Shown here: positions 1 to 5,352 of the stretch, piece by piece | Layout: each line of letters opens with the position of its first letter | Position numbering within the stretch: position 1 is the stretch's first letter | Assembly: GCA_012521455.1 (NCBI GenBank) | Contig: JAAYMJ010000313.1 | Location: 1 to 5,352 of the forward strand | Origin: Clostridiaceae bacterium | Lineage (GTDB): Bacteria; Bacillota; Clostridia; UMGS1883; JAAYMJ01 | DNA length: 5,352 nt | Reading direction: 5' to 3' | Program-made: the position numbers and the translations under genes | Notes under the pieces: model-generated | What the model was told of the DNA's origin: nothing | The model's database searches: none | What the model saw: only the letters and a program-made list of their open reading frames with translations

Positions 1-195
1 AACCCGGCAGGTTTTTTCTGGGGCGTATGGCATGGCTGGATTGCGCCATTGTCCCTGATTTTGGGGCTGTTTGACAAAAACATTGGCATATATGAAACCT
101 CAAATAACGGCTGGTGGTACGATTTGGGCTTTTATATGGCAATCATAAGCGGGTTTGGGGGCTTATCATTATTCCGCAAAAAAAAGGACAAATAA
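1..195 (+). CDS. Small two-helix membrane protein, 3' end only (function unknown)
   Basis: An open frame runs from the left edge to a TAA at 193-195, giving 64 visible residues; the start lies outside the window. It holds two hydrophobic segments: about residues 4-24 (contains GFFWGVWHGW) and about 38-58 (starts WWYDLGFYMA). A polar, probably extracytoplasmic or lumenal loop with NIGIYE and a Asn-Asn-Gly-Trp-Trp cluster lies between them. The tail is highly basic (RKKKDK), which by the positive-inside rule puts the C-terminus in the cytoplasm. The sequence resembles short uncharacterised membrane proteins found in many bacteria, with a Trp-His-Gly motif in the first helix and an Asn/Gly/Trp loop before the second; this is from memory and no function is known to me. 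The gene converges on the minus-strand operon and ends 23 bases before the shared terminator. Its reality rests on membrane-protein composition, the open frame and the terminator placement. Confidence 0.72.
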   Translation, partial: NPAGFFWGVWHGWIAPLSLILGLFDKNIGIYETSNNGWWYDLGFYMAIISGFGGLSLFRKKKDK

Positions 196-218
196 TATAT
201 CCTGCACATGCTTTAATA

Positions 219-260
219 TAAAAAAGTACCTGTTATCCAAAGATAACAGGTACTTTTTTA
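219..260. terminator. Bidirectional intrinsic terminator between convergent genes
   Basis: This is a perfect inverted repeat: arms 219-237 and 242-260 give 19 base pairs around a 4-base loop (CAAA, 238-241). The core GTACCTGTTATC pairs with GATAACAGGTAC, and the outer part is an A6/T6 pair. Each strand therefore reads as a stem followed by a run of six U. It can terminate the plus-strand gene ending at 195 and the minus-strand operon ending at 258. The SDR stop codon (258-260) lies at the outer edge of the stem, so the minus-strand terminator begins at the end of translation. Confidence 0.93.
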
Positions 261-992
261 ATATATCACAAACCCCCCGTTTGGGCTTATCACTTGGCCT
301 GTGATAAATGAGGCGCCGTCCGAGGCCAAAAACCTGATAATTTTGGCGATTTCCTCAGGGGAGCCAATCCTTCCAAGGGGGGTTTTGTCTTTTAAATCCG
401 CGAGTTCCTCATCTGATAAATCCTTGTTCATATCCGTTCCAATCACCCCGGGGGCAACGCAGTTTACCCTGATATTGCTAGGCCCCACTTCCTTGCTCAA
501 AGCTTTGGTAAACCCGATAACCCCCGCCTTTGCGGCAGAATATGGGACCTCGCAGCTTGCCCCCACCAAGCCCCAGATGGAGGAAACATTTATAATGCTC
601 CCCTCTTTTTTGTTTATCATATAGGGTAGCACCGCTTTTGTCACCAAGAACACGCTTTTTAAATTCACGTTAATTATATGGTCCCAGCAATCGCTTGAAA
701 TATCCGTCAAAACCCCGAAATGCCAAATGCCTGCGTTGTTGACCAAAACATCAATGGAGCCAAAGGCTTTGACGGTTTCACTAACTAAATACCCCACCTC
801 GTCTTCCTTTGAAACGTCGGCCTTTATGGCCTTTGCGCTAAAGCCCTGCCTAATTAGGCTTTCTTCCAGCGCCCTTGCCTGATTTTCTGAATTGTTGTAA
901 TTTATCACAACATTGTAATTATCCTTGGCAAAAACTTTGGCGCACTCCGCCCCAATCCCGCGGGACGCGCCGGTAATTAGCGCAGTTTTCAA
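258..992 (-). CDS. SDR-family oxidoreductase, FabG-like; possible EF-P 5-aminopentanone reductase (YmfI type)
   Basis: This is a classical short-chain dehydrogenase/reductase of 244 residues, the usual length, and predicted to be a soluble NAD(P)H-dependent carbonyl reductase. Seen in the sequence: the nucleotide-binding TGASRGIG at residues 7-14, NNAG at 85-88, active-site Asn110, Ser138, Tyr151 and Lys155 (YSAAK), the PG motif at 181-182, and a C-terminal TGQ...NGG. All four catalytic positions are intact. The first protein-like start is TTG at 992-990, preceded by GAGGTGG at 1004-998. A GTG at 1001 would add three residues but lies inside that ribosome-binding site. The stretch SIWGLVGASCEVPYS around the active site, and the ending PNGGFV, recall YmfI-type proteins, which reduce the 5-aminopentanone group on elongation factor P. 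That is a family resemblance from memory; a 3-oxoacyl-ACP reductase (FabG) remains possible. No other fatty-acid genes are nearby. It is the last gene of the operon, 29 bases after dgkA, in a place usually held by cdd and era. Confidence 0.93.
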   Translation of the reverse strand: MKTALITGASRGIGAECAKVFAKDNYNVVINYNNSENQARALEESLIRQGFSAKAIKADVSKEDEVGYLVSETVKAFGSIDVLVNNAGIWHFGVLTDISSDCWDHIINVNLKSVFLVTKAVLPYMINKKEGSIINVSSIWGLVGASCEVPYSAAKAGVIGFTKALSKEVGPSNIRVNCVAPGVIGTDMNKDLSDEELADLKDKTPLGRIGSPEEIAKIIRFLASDGASFITGQVISPNGGFVIY

Positions 993-997
993 AAAAC

Positions 998-1004
998 CCA
1001 CCTC
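998..1004 (-). promoter_or_regulatory. Ribosome-binding site deciding the SDR start
   Basis: The minus strand reads GAGGTGG here, a good match to the end of the Shine-Dalgarno consensus. It is followed five bases later by an in-frame TTG (992-990) and the typical SDR opening Lys-Thr-Ala-Leu-Ile-Thr-Gly. The alternative GTG at 1001-999 is embedded in this motif and has only an A/T repeat upstream, so TTG is the better start. Confidence 0.7.
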
Positions 1005-1006
1005 AA

Positions 1007-1034
1007 ATTAAAAATTAAAAATTAAAAATTAAAA
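1007..1034. repeat. Four-copy 7-bp tandem repeat (ATTAAAA) at the dgkA-SDR junction
   Basis: Four exact head-to-tail copies of ATTAAAA (TTTTAAT on the coding strand) occupy 1007-1013, 1014-1020, 1021-1027 and 1028-1034. The copies cover the last codons and stop of dgkA and nearly all of the spacer up to the SDR ribosome-binding site. Because TAA recurs in each unit, gain or loss of a copy would change the spacer by 7 bases while leaving the dgkA stop essentially unchanged. It could be simple slippage-prone sequence; no function is shown. Confidence 0.9.
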
Positions 1035-1405
1035 AAGCTAAACAGTTTTAAAATCACGCTTTTTCTTAAAAACAAAAGCACCGCCACAATTATTGACATC
1101 ACCGAGGAAAGCAGCACCGCCCCCGCGGCAATATCCTTTGCCGCCTTTGCCAGCGGGCGGAATTCTTCCGTCACCAAATCCACCGTCCGTTCAACGGCGG
1201 TGTTGATAAGCTCGCATACCAAAACAATGAATATGGTAACGGTCAAAATCCCCATTTCAAGGTATGAAAAACCCAAAATTATGCCCAAGAGAAAGGCAAG
1301 GCAGGCGCAAAATATATCAACCTTGAAATTCCGTTCGGTCTTTGCCGCCTGCAAAAGCCCCCGGCAAGCATTTTTTAAGCTTCCCAAAAAATTTTTGTTT
1401 TTCAT
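1022..1405 (-). CDS. dgkA: Diacylglycerol/undecaprenol kinase (DgkA family)
   Basis: A 127-residue integral membrane lipid kinase, close to the usual length of about 120-130. The family signature ELINTAVERTVDL is at residues 65-77, matching the catalytic and ATP/metal-binding region of E. coli DgkA: Glu65, Asn68, Glu72 and Asp76 correspond to its Glu69, Asn72, Glu76 and Asp80. KAAKDIAAGAV at 87-97 holds the conserved Lys90-Asp91 pair, and Glu24 in the N-terminal amphipathic part is also kept. Three hydrophobic segments lie at about 28-47, 50-70 and 93-113. In Gram-positive bacteria this family mainly phosphorylates undecaprenol, returning the lipid carrier to cell-wall synthesis; that substrate is inferred from lineage. 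The ATG at 1405-1403 has a modest AAGG-type site nine bases upstream. The gene lies 18 bases after ybeY, the standard pairing. Its last residues (Phe-Asn-Phe) and stop are encoded by the 7-bp repeat. Confidence 0.96.
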   Translation of the reverse strand: MKNKNFLGSLKNACRGLLQAAKTERNFKVDIFCACLAFLLGIILGFSYLEMGILTVTIFIVLVCELINTAVERTVDLVTEEFRPLAKAAKDIAAGAVLLSSVMSIIVAVLLFLRKSVILKLFSFFNF

Positions 1406-1423
1406 AAGACTTTGCCTTTCAAC

Positions 1424-1912
1424 TTATTCTCTAGGTAAATTCATGCTTTCCAAAATCTCTTTTTCCTTTTGCCGCATGATTTTCTCGTCCTGTTCCCCTT
1501 CATGGTCAAACCCGAAAAGGTGGAGCATTGAGTGAACCGTCAAAAAACCCACTTCCCTAAGCAGGCTGTGACCGTATTCTTCCGCCTGTTCCTTTGCCCG
1601 GGGAAGGGAAATCACAATATCGCCTAAAACCAGCAAGTTTCCGTTATATTCCGCGCTTTCCTCAATCATAACCCCGTCGGCGTCAAACTCAATCATGGGA
1701 AAGGACAGCACGTCGGTTGCGCTGTCTTTCCCGCGGTATTCTTTATTTAACTTCCTGATTTCCTCATTGTTAACTATGGTAACGCCAATCTCGCAGTCTA
1801 TGTCGCAGCCTAAATTTGACAAAGTATAGCTAACCGCCTTTTCAATTATGTTTTCCAAATCCTTTGTGAATTCCACTTCATTTTGTAAATTTTCAATTGT
1901 TAGCTCAATCAT
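1424..1912 (-). CDS. ybeY: Endoribonuclease YbeY, rRNA maturation factor
   Basis: A 162-residue member of the UPF0054/YbeY family, near the normal length of about 155-165. The metal-binding motif H-x3-H-x5-H is seen as HSMLHLFGFDH, with His127, His131 and His137 as the zinc ligands. The conserved YRGKDSATDVLSFP (59-72) carries the invariant Arg60, and LGDIVIS (96-102) is the other family block. The protein acts in the cytoplasm as a single-strand endoribonuclease in 16S rRNA 3'-end processing and ribosome quality control; this is known for the family and not visible here. Its ATG at 1912-1910 follows AAGGAG (1925-1920) with a 7-base spacer. It begins 16 bases after the pgpH stop, the usual neighbour in Firmicutes (yqfG in B. 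subtilis). No key residue is missing. Confidence 0.97.
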   Translation of the reverse strand: MIELTIENLQNEVEFTKDLENIIEKAVSYTLSNLGCDIDCEIGVTIVNNEEIRKLNKEYRGKDSATDVLSFPMIEFDADGVMIEESAEYNGNLLVLGDIVISLPRAKEQAEEYGHSLLREVGFLTVHSMLHLFGFDHEGEQDEKIMRQKEKEILESMNLPRE

Positions 1913-1928
1913 ATTTCTTCTCCTTCAA

Positions 1929-3932
1929 TCAGTTTGGGTACTCTATTCTTTCATGGTAGTACCCGCTTAATGTATTTAAAAAAGACTTTTTAATTATCTC
2001 AATTTCGGACAAAGTAAGGTTTGAATTGTCAAGGTGCCCCGATAAAAGCCTTGATGTTACGATTTTATCAATCATTTCCCTGACCGTATCAAGGCTCTTT
2101 CTGTCAAGGCTTCTCACCGCCGCCTCTATGCTGTCGGCCAAAGACACAACCGCCGACTCCTTAAAAGAGGGTTTCGGCCCTTTGTATGTAAAATCCTCTT
2201 TATTTACCCCGTCAATATTTTCAACCTTTTTGTAAAAATATTCCATAACCAAAACGCCGTGGTGCTCCCGTATAATCTTTTCCACCATCTTTGGAAGCCT
2301 GTGTTTTTGGGAAAGCTCAACCCCCTCGTTTACATGGCTGATTATAATTTGTGCGCTGTCTTTGGGGTTTAAATAATCATGTGGGTTATCCCCGTTTTGG
2401 TTTTCCTTAAAATACTGGGGGGCTTTTAGTTTCCCAATGTCGTGGTAATACGCCCCAACCCGGGCAAGGAGGTAATTTGCCCCGATTTCCTCCGCAGCGG
2501 CTTCCGCCATATTCGCAACTGTCAATGAATGGTGGTATGTACCGGGGGCTTCTAAAAGCAGCCTTTTTAAAAGCTTCCTGTCGGGGTTTGTCAGCTCCAT
2601 AAGCTTAAAAGGCGTGATTACGTCAAAAAACAGCTCAAAAAAGGGCAAAATCCCGATTATTACAATCATCATGAAAAGTGAACCTATGAGGCTGTGTAAG
2701 GATATGGACAAAAGTTCCCCCATATCGCTGACCTCGTGCATGTAAAAGGCAAAAAACACAAGGGCGGAAATTACGCTTGACAAAATTGAAACCGTAACCA
2801 GCCCGACCCTGGTTTTTGCGAATTTCAAAATATAGATGGAAAAGGTGCAAATTATAATAAAACAAATGGCATAAAGCCAGTTTTCATTTAACATAAAAAC
2901 TGCCACAATGGATACGGGGATACTCAAAAAAAGCCCCAAATTCCTGTCAATCAAAAGGGCGACCAAAATGGGCGAAAGGGCCACAGGCAAGGCTGAAATC
3001 TTTAGGTTTAACTTATCCATGTAAAAACACAAAACCATGCTTATTAAGACACTGACCGCGATTAGCAAAACCATGTCGGGCTTTGAAAACAAATTTTTAT
3101 TGAAAATTAAAATATATAAAACGCTTGCCCCAAAAAGCACAATAAGGAGGGAAAAAACCCCGAAAACTTCGAACTTGTCAATGGAGTTTGCGCTTTTTAA
3201 AAGCCCCAAATCCTCAAGCATGGCAATGTGGGCAGGGGTTATAATTTCCCCTTTCCTTACAATGCTTTGGTTTTTCTTGTAAACAACCGCCGCCACATCG
3301 TCTTTTGCCTTCTGCCTTTCCCGCTGGGTCCCTTCTTCGTCAAAGAACTTGTTTTCAACCAAAAAAGCCGAAGTTATTTTAAGCCCGATATCCCCAATGT
3401 TTGAGTTTTGCAGTTTTTCCTTTACGTCAAGAAGGGCTTCGTCCTTATTTAAAACCCCCTCAGATAAGGTGCTGTCCAAAATATCGGATATATTTTTTTG
3501 AAAATGCAAAAACTCCTCATCACTCATGGTGAGAAGATACAATATCTCATCTTCAGAAAGCTTTACCCTGCTAAGGGATGAAAAAGACGAAACCGCGCCC
3601 TCCAAATCGCTTTGGGCTTGTCCGTTTTTTGTATTAAAAATTAACGCGAAAAAATCCGCAAGATTGTTTAGCGCATTTGTCTTTATCCTCAAATCAATTT
3701 TATATTTGTCAGAAACCTTTGCCGCCGCCTGGTTTTTTAAATTTTCGGTGGTATACCTGTCCACAATGTCGCGGGGAGCGAAAATATCCACGGTGCTGAT
3801 TTCACCTTCTGAAAAATCATAGCCCACCCCTTTCCTTGAAGCCCTCACAAGGCTTGCAAGGCTTGCAAAAAGCAGGGCGCAAATACTTGCGCACAGCAGG
3901 ATATTTTTTATATTTCTTTTTATCCTAATCAC
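1929..3932 (-). CDS. pgpH: 7TM-HD cyclic-di-AMP phosphodiesterase PgpH (YqfF)
   Basis: A 667-residue membrane protein with the full PgpH layout. One N-terminal helix (about 10-29) is followed by an extracytoplasmic 7TMR-HDED-type region (about 32-250). Seven transmembrane segments follow at about 256-277, 287-304, 312-328, 331-347, 351-369, 377-396 and 412-430. The C-terminal cytoplasmic HD domain runs from about 450 to 650. In the HD domain the metal ligands and active-site residues are visible: HHS at 467-469, YYHDIGK at 495-501 (His497-Asp498), His533, EHHG at 556-559, and Asp600 in SLADSIEAA. The family hydrolyses c-di-AMP to pApA, which controls potassium and osmotic balance and wall stress; ligand sensing by the outer domain is inferred. 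The start is GTG at 3932-3930, overlapping the phoH stop as GTGA. The only Shine-Dalgarno-like element is very close to it, suggesting coupled reinitiation. Confidence 0.96.
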   Translation of the reverse strand: MIRIKRNIKNILLCASICALLFASLASLVRASRKGVGYDFSEGEISTVDIFAPRDIVDRYTTENLKNQAAAKVSDKYKIDLRIKTNALNNLADFFALIFNTKNGQAQSDLEGAVSSFSSLSRVKLSEDEILYLLTMSDEEFLHFQKNISDILDSTLSEGVLNKDEALLDVKEKLQNSNIGDIGLKITSAFLVENKFFDEEGTQRERQKAKDDVAAVVYKKNQSIVRKGEIITPAHIAMLEDLGLLKSANSIDKFEVFGVFSLLIVLFGASVLYILIFNKNLFSKPDMVLLIAVSVLISMVLCFYMDKLNLKISALPVALSPILVALLIDRNLGLFLSIPVSIVAVFMLNENWLYAICFIIICTFSIYILKFAKTRVGLVTVSILSSVISALVFFAFYMHEVSDMGELLSISLHSLIGSLFMMIVIIGILPFFELFFDVITPFKLMELTNPDRKLLKRLLLEAPGTYHHSLTVANMAEAAAEEIGANYLLARVGAYYHDIGKLKAPQYFKENQNGDNPHDYLNPKDSAQIIISHVNEGVELSQKHRLPKMVEKIIREHHGVLVMEYFYKKVENIDGVNKEDFTYKGPKPSFKESAVVSLADSIEAAVRSLDRKSLDTVREMIDKIVTSRLLSGHLDNSNLTLSEIEIIKKSFLNTLSGYYHERIEYPN
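3849..3866. repeat. In-frame 9-bp tandem duplication in the pgpH N-terminal helix
   Basis: Two exact copies of AAGGCTTGC (3849-3857 and 3858-3866) encode Ala-Ser-Leu twice within the first hydrophobic helix of PgpH (about residues 23-28). It keeps the frame and the hydrophobicity. It is probably a chance or slippage duplication with no evident role. Confidence 0.8.
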
Positions 3933-4891
3933 TTCCTCTTTAAGGCGTCAGCCTTTTCATAGGCATTTATAATCCTTTGCACAAGGGGGTGCCTTACCAC
4001 GTCTTTATGGGTAAGCGTCACAAATTCAAGGCCCTCAATATTTTTTAGCACCTTCATGGCCTCTTTTAACCCCGAGCGCTTCCCGTCAGGCAAGTCTATC
4101 TGGGTTATATCCCCCGTGATTACCACTTTTGAGCCAAAGCCAATGCGGGTTAAAAACATCTTCATCTGCTCAGGGGTGGTGTTTTGCGCCTCATCCAAAA
4201 TTATAAAGGCGTCATCCAGTGTTCTTCCCCTCATGTAAGCTAAGGGGGCCACTTCAATCAATCCCTTTTCAAAATATTTCTGATACCCTTCAACCCCCAG
4301 CATTACCTGAAGGGCGTCATAAAGGGGGCGCAAGTACGGGTCAACCTTGTTTTGCAAATCCCCCGGCAAAAACCCAAGCTTTTCCCCGGCTTCCACCGCA
4401 GGACGGGTCAGGATTATCTTGCTCACTTCCTTTTTCCTGAAAGCGTCAACCGCCAGCGCTACCGCAAGATAGGTCTTCCCTGTTCCTGCCGGGCCAATCC
4501 CGAAAGTGATGGTGTTGTTCCTTATCGTTTCCACATACTTTTTCTGGCCCATGGTTTTTGCTTTAATGGGCTTTCCTTTGGAACTTATGCAGATATAATC
4601 CCCTGTCAGGTTCACAATTTCGCCTGAAATGCCCTCAATGGCCATGCTGATGGCATACCTAACGTTTTGTTCGTTTAAAACCTCGCCTGATTTTGCCATT
4701 TCAGCCAAAACCGTCAGCGCGTCGAGGGCTATTTTGGACTGTTCCTCATCCCCGATGATTTTAATATTTGTGTCGCGGTTGATGATTTTAACATTCAACT
4801 CCTTTTCAATGACTTTCACATTTGCGTCGAAGCTTCCGTAAATGTTCATTAAAGTTTCAACATTTTGCGCTTCATAAGTAAGTTCAGTCAC
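3929..4891 (-). CDS. phoH: PhoH-family P-loop ATPase
   Basis: A 320-residue PhoH-like protein of normal length for Firmicutes (about 315-325). The N-terminal part (about 20-90) looks like the KH-like nucleic-acid-binding region found in this group. The ATPase domain (about 110-312) has Walker A GPAGTGKT at 133-140 and Walker B FIILDEAQN at 229-237 (Asp233-Glu234). It also has the conserved TRPAVEAGEKLGFLPGD (162-178), the sensor-like VITGD (257-261), and VVRHPLVQRII near the C-terminus with the Arg300 candidate arginine finger. The family is cytoplasmic and related to superfamily 1 helicases; it is linked to RNA metabolism by its conserved neighbourhood with ybeY, though its exact substrate is not settled. 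The GTG start (4891-4889) lies inside the end of yqfD, an overlap of 8 bases, and has AAGGAG 7 bases upstream. Its end overlaps pgpH by 4 bases. Confidence 0.97.
   Translation of the reverse strand: MTELTYEAQNVETLMNIYGSFDANVKVIEKELNVKIINRDTNIKIIGDEEQSKIALDALTVLAEMAKSGEVLNEQNVRYAISMAIEGISGEIVNLTGDYICISSKGKPIKAKTMGQKKYVETIRNNTITFGIGPAGTGKTYLAVALAVDAFRKKEVSKIILTRPAVEAGEKLGFLPGDLQNKVDPYLRPLYDALQVMLGVEGYQKYFEKGLIEVAPLAYMRGRTLDDAFIILDEAQNTTPEQMKMFLTRIGFGSKVVITGDITQIDLPDGKRSGLKEAMKVLKNIEGLEFVTLTHKDVVRHPLVQRIINAYEKADALKRK
3935..3938 (-). promoter_or_regulatory. Unusually close ribosome-binding site of pgpH
   Basis: The minus strand reads AAAGAGGAAGTGA across the phoH-pgpH junction. GAGG ends only two bases before the GTG start, shorter than the usual 5-9. 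Because GTG overlaps the phoH TGA, ribosomes finishing phoH may restart here with little need for an ideal site. No better upstream start exists in the frame. Confidence 0.5.
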
Positions 4892-5352
4892 CCGTATTCT
4901 CCTTTTCTATTTTATCTTTCATATCAATCCTCTCAAGGCTTTCACAGGTTAGCACATACACGGTTTTGCCGCTTTCTTCAGTTTTGGGGTCTACTTTTAT
5001 GCTAATTATAGTAATATCCGCATTTTTTTCTTTTAATTCTTGCATAAACTCATTTGCCGCCCTGTTATACACTTCTTCCTCGGAAAGCAGCCGCCTTTCT
5101 ATTTCCACTTCAAACAATTCTTCCTTTATAATTGAAAGAGGAAGCCTTAAATTTTTAGAAAGCCTCAACTGGAATTCCTCTTCTATTTTATCATAGTTTT
5201 CATAAAAAAAGCTATTTTTGGTGCCCAAACTTAATTTTTTGTCCAAAAATTTTATCCCGTATCGTTTTTTTGATTGTCCGGTCCTTATCCTTTTTTCCTC
5301 GATAAATTCCAAATCCACTACCTTTTCATACCAAGTGCGGGCATATATTTCC
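4884..5352 (-). CDS. yqfD: Sporulation protein YqfD, C-terminal part (5' end outside window)
   Basis: The frame is open to the right edge, giving 155 residues ending at TGA 4886-4884. The first visible residues, EIYARTWYEKVV, come before a GTG at 5318 that could be mistaken for a start; they match the ArTWYE-type motif of YqfD proteins. The next conserved blocks follow: a Gly-Gln-Ser-Lys-Lys-Arg turn, an FFYENYDK segment, RLPLSIIKEELFEVEI, an SEEEVYNRAANEF helix, and a final Cys-Glu-Ser-Leu-Glu-Arg-Ile-Asp near the end. YqfD is about 390-400 residues in B. subtilis, so roughly 40% is visible; the missing part should contain the membrane segment. It is a mother-cell (sigma-E) sporulation protein in B. 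subtilis whose molecular role is poorly known. It precedes phoH as usual and overlaps it by 8 bases; yqfC would be expected just beyond the right edge. Confidence 0.9.
   Translation of the reverse strand, partial: EIYARTWYEKVVDLEFIEEKRIRTGQSKKRYGIKFLDKKLSLGTKNSFFYENYDKIEEEFQLRLSKNLRLPLSIIKEELFEVEIERRLLSEEEVYNRAANEFMQELKEKNADITIISIKVDPKTEESGKTVYVLTCESLERIDMKDKIEKENTGD
4899..4904 (-). promoter_or_regulatory. Ribosome-binding site of phoH inside yqfD
   Basis: AAGGAG on the minus strand, inside the last yqfD codons, lies 7 bases before a GTG (4891-4889). This supports GTG as the phoH start, with translation initiating within the upstream gene. Confidence 0.8.

Noticed and set aside
301..624. Plus-strand ORF of 107 residues opposite the SDR
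   Set aside because: Shadow of the SDR catalytic region; no recognisable family and no ribosome-binding site supporting it.
1032..1064. Possible hairpin with a U-run at the end of dgkA (AAAAAGC at 1064-1058 pairing with GCTTTTT at 1038-1032)
   Set aside because: Only 7 mostly A-U pairs around a 19-base loop, entirely within dgkA coding sequence; too weak for a terminator.
2635..2865. Minus-strand 76-residue ORF inside pgpH in another frame
   Set aside because: Overlaps the membrane cassette of PgpH on the same strand; sequence is low in structure and has no independent support.
4219..4627. Plus-strand ORFs of 73 and 91 residues opposite phoH
   Set aside because: They lie antisense to the strongly conserved PhoH ATPase domain, overlap each other, and show composition typical of a reverse-frame shadow.
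4884..5318. A 144-residue ORF starting at GTG 5318 as a complete gene
   Set aside because: The frame stays open to the window edge, and the 11 residues upstream match the YqfD family, so the GTG is internal.
1..5352. CRISPR array, mobile element, riboswitch, tRNA or toxin-antitoxin system
   Set aside because: No spaced repeats, terminal inverted repeats, transposase or conserved RNA fold was seen; almost the entire window is accounted for by intact core genes.

Overview
The window looks like part of a chromosome from a spore-forming member of the Firmicutes, probably class Clostridia. The evidence is the end of a sporulation-type yqfD followed by phoH, a 7TM-HD phosphodiesterase gene (pgpH/yqfF), ybeY and a Gram-positive type dgkA, all on the minus strand and in the order known from Bacillus subtilis and many clostridia. 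The sequence is moderately AT-rich, and several starts are GTG or TTG.

Layout. Positions 1-195 (+) are the 3' end of a small two-helix membrane protein of unknown function. Positions 219-260 form a perfect inverted repeat with T-tracts on both sides, a bidirectional terminator between this gene and the convergent operon. Reading the minus strand from the right edge: yqfD (5352-4884, 5' end outside the window), phoH (4891-3929), pgpH (3932-1929), ybeY (1912-1424), dgkA (1405-1022) and a short-chain dehydrogenase/reductase (992-258). Neighbouring genes overlap by 8 and 4 bases or are separated by 16, 18 and 29 bases, so all six are probably one transcript. No stretch longer than 300 bases lacks a gene.

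How the genes fit together. The set is largely housekeeping: a PhoH-family P-loop ATPase linked to RNA, a c-di-AMP phosphodiesterase (PgpH), the YbeY ribosome-maturation endoribonuclease, and an undecaprenol/diacylglycerol kinase for lipid-carrier recycling. A sporulation protein sits at the front. The last gene is unusual for this position: cdd and era normally follow dgkA, but here an SDR oxidoreductase follows and the operon then ends at a terminator. The SDR keeps the whole catalytic set. Around the active site it resembles YmfI-type EF-P 5-aminopentanone reductases at least as much as fatty-acid FabG.

I found no CRISPR array, mobile element, RNA gene, riboswitch or defence system, and no convincing new multi-gene system. 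The points worth checking are the identity and position of the SDR, a four-copy 7-bp tandem repeat that forms the dgkA-SDR junction, and a terminator stem that contains the SDR stop codon.
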